From DHVE2 group archaeon (lineage in GTDB: Archaea; Thermoplasmatota; Thermoplasmata; Thermoplasmatales; Aciduliprofundaceae), in assembly GCA_015520985.1 (NCBI GenBank), contig WAOY01000121.1, forward strand, positions 1 through 6,509: a stretch of DNA of 6,509 bases, in the 5' to 3' direction. A model generated the notes under the pieces. It was not told the origin of the DNA. It was given only the letters and a program-made list of their open reading frames with translations, and searched no databases. Shown here piece by piece: positions 6,509-6,509 of this stretch. Positions within the stretch are counted from its first letter, which is position 1. Each line of letters begins with the position of its first letter. A program made the position numbers and the translations under genes.

Positions 6509-6509
6509 C

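Overview
The window looks like archaeal chromosomal DNA, most likely from a peptide-degrading, possibly thermophilic euryarchaeon. Three things point there: TATA/BRE-type promoters without bacterial -35/-10 boxes, frequent AGG/AGA arginine and ATA isoleucine codons, and a KaiC-like ATPase typical of archaea. A secreted protease ends in a VPxxxP-hydrophobic-RRR tail like an archaeosortase sorting signal. A Thermoplasmatota/DHVE2 (Aciduliprofundum-like) source is a plausible guess from protein style only; the sequence does not prove it.

Layout: four protein genes fill the window. On the minus strand, reading right to left, are a LeuD-type aconitase-family small subunit (2578-2054), a cytoplasmic transglutaminase-fold protein (2057-762) and a KaiC-domain ATPase (710 to beyond base 1, C-terminus cut by the window edge). 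leuD and the transglutaminase gene overlap by 4 nt (ATGA) and so are co-transcribed and probably translationally coupled. The KaiC gene has its own TATA element in the 51-nt gap before it. On the plus strand, divergent from leuD across a 111-nt intergenic region, is one large gene (2690-6508) for a 1272-residue exported subtilisin-family (S8) protease.

The protease reads as signal peptide, long propeptide with two related modules, S8 catalytic domain (D297, H349, N461, S562), KP-43-like beta jelly roll, Ig-like domain, a predicted seven-unit beta-propeller, and a C-terminal sorting/anchor signal. It is probably a cell-surface enzyme for breaking down external protein.

Expression signals are consistent across the window. 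The two genes with a promoter immediately upstream on the minus strand (leuD and the KaiC gene) have TATA elements centred about 26 nt before the ATG and no Shine-Dalgarno, so they look leaderless. The operon-internal transglutaminase gene and the protease gene both have Shine-Dalgarno sites. No RNA genes, CRISPR arrays, insertion sequences or integration sites were seen. No single novel system is evident; the best leads are the protease architecture and its sorting tail, and the unexplained pairing of leuD with a transglutaminase-fold protein.
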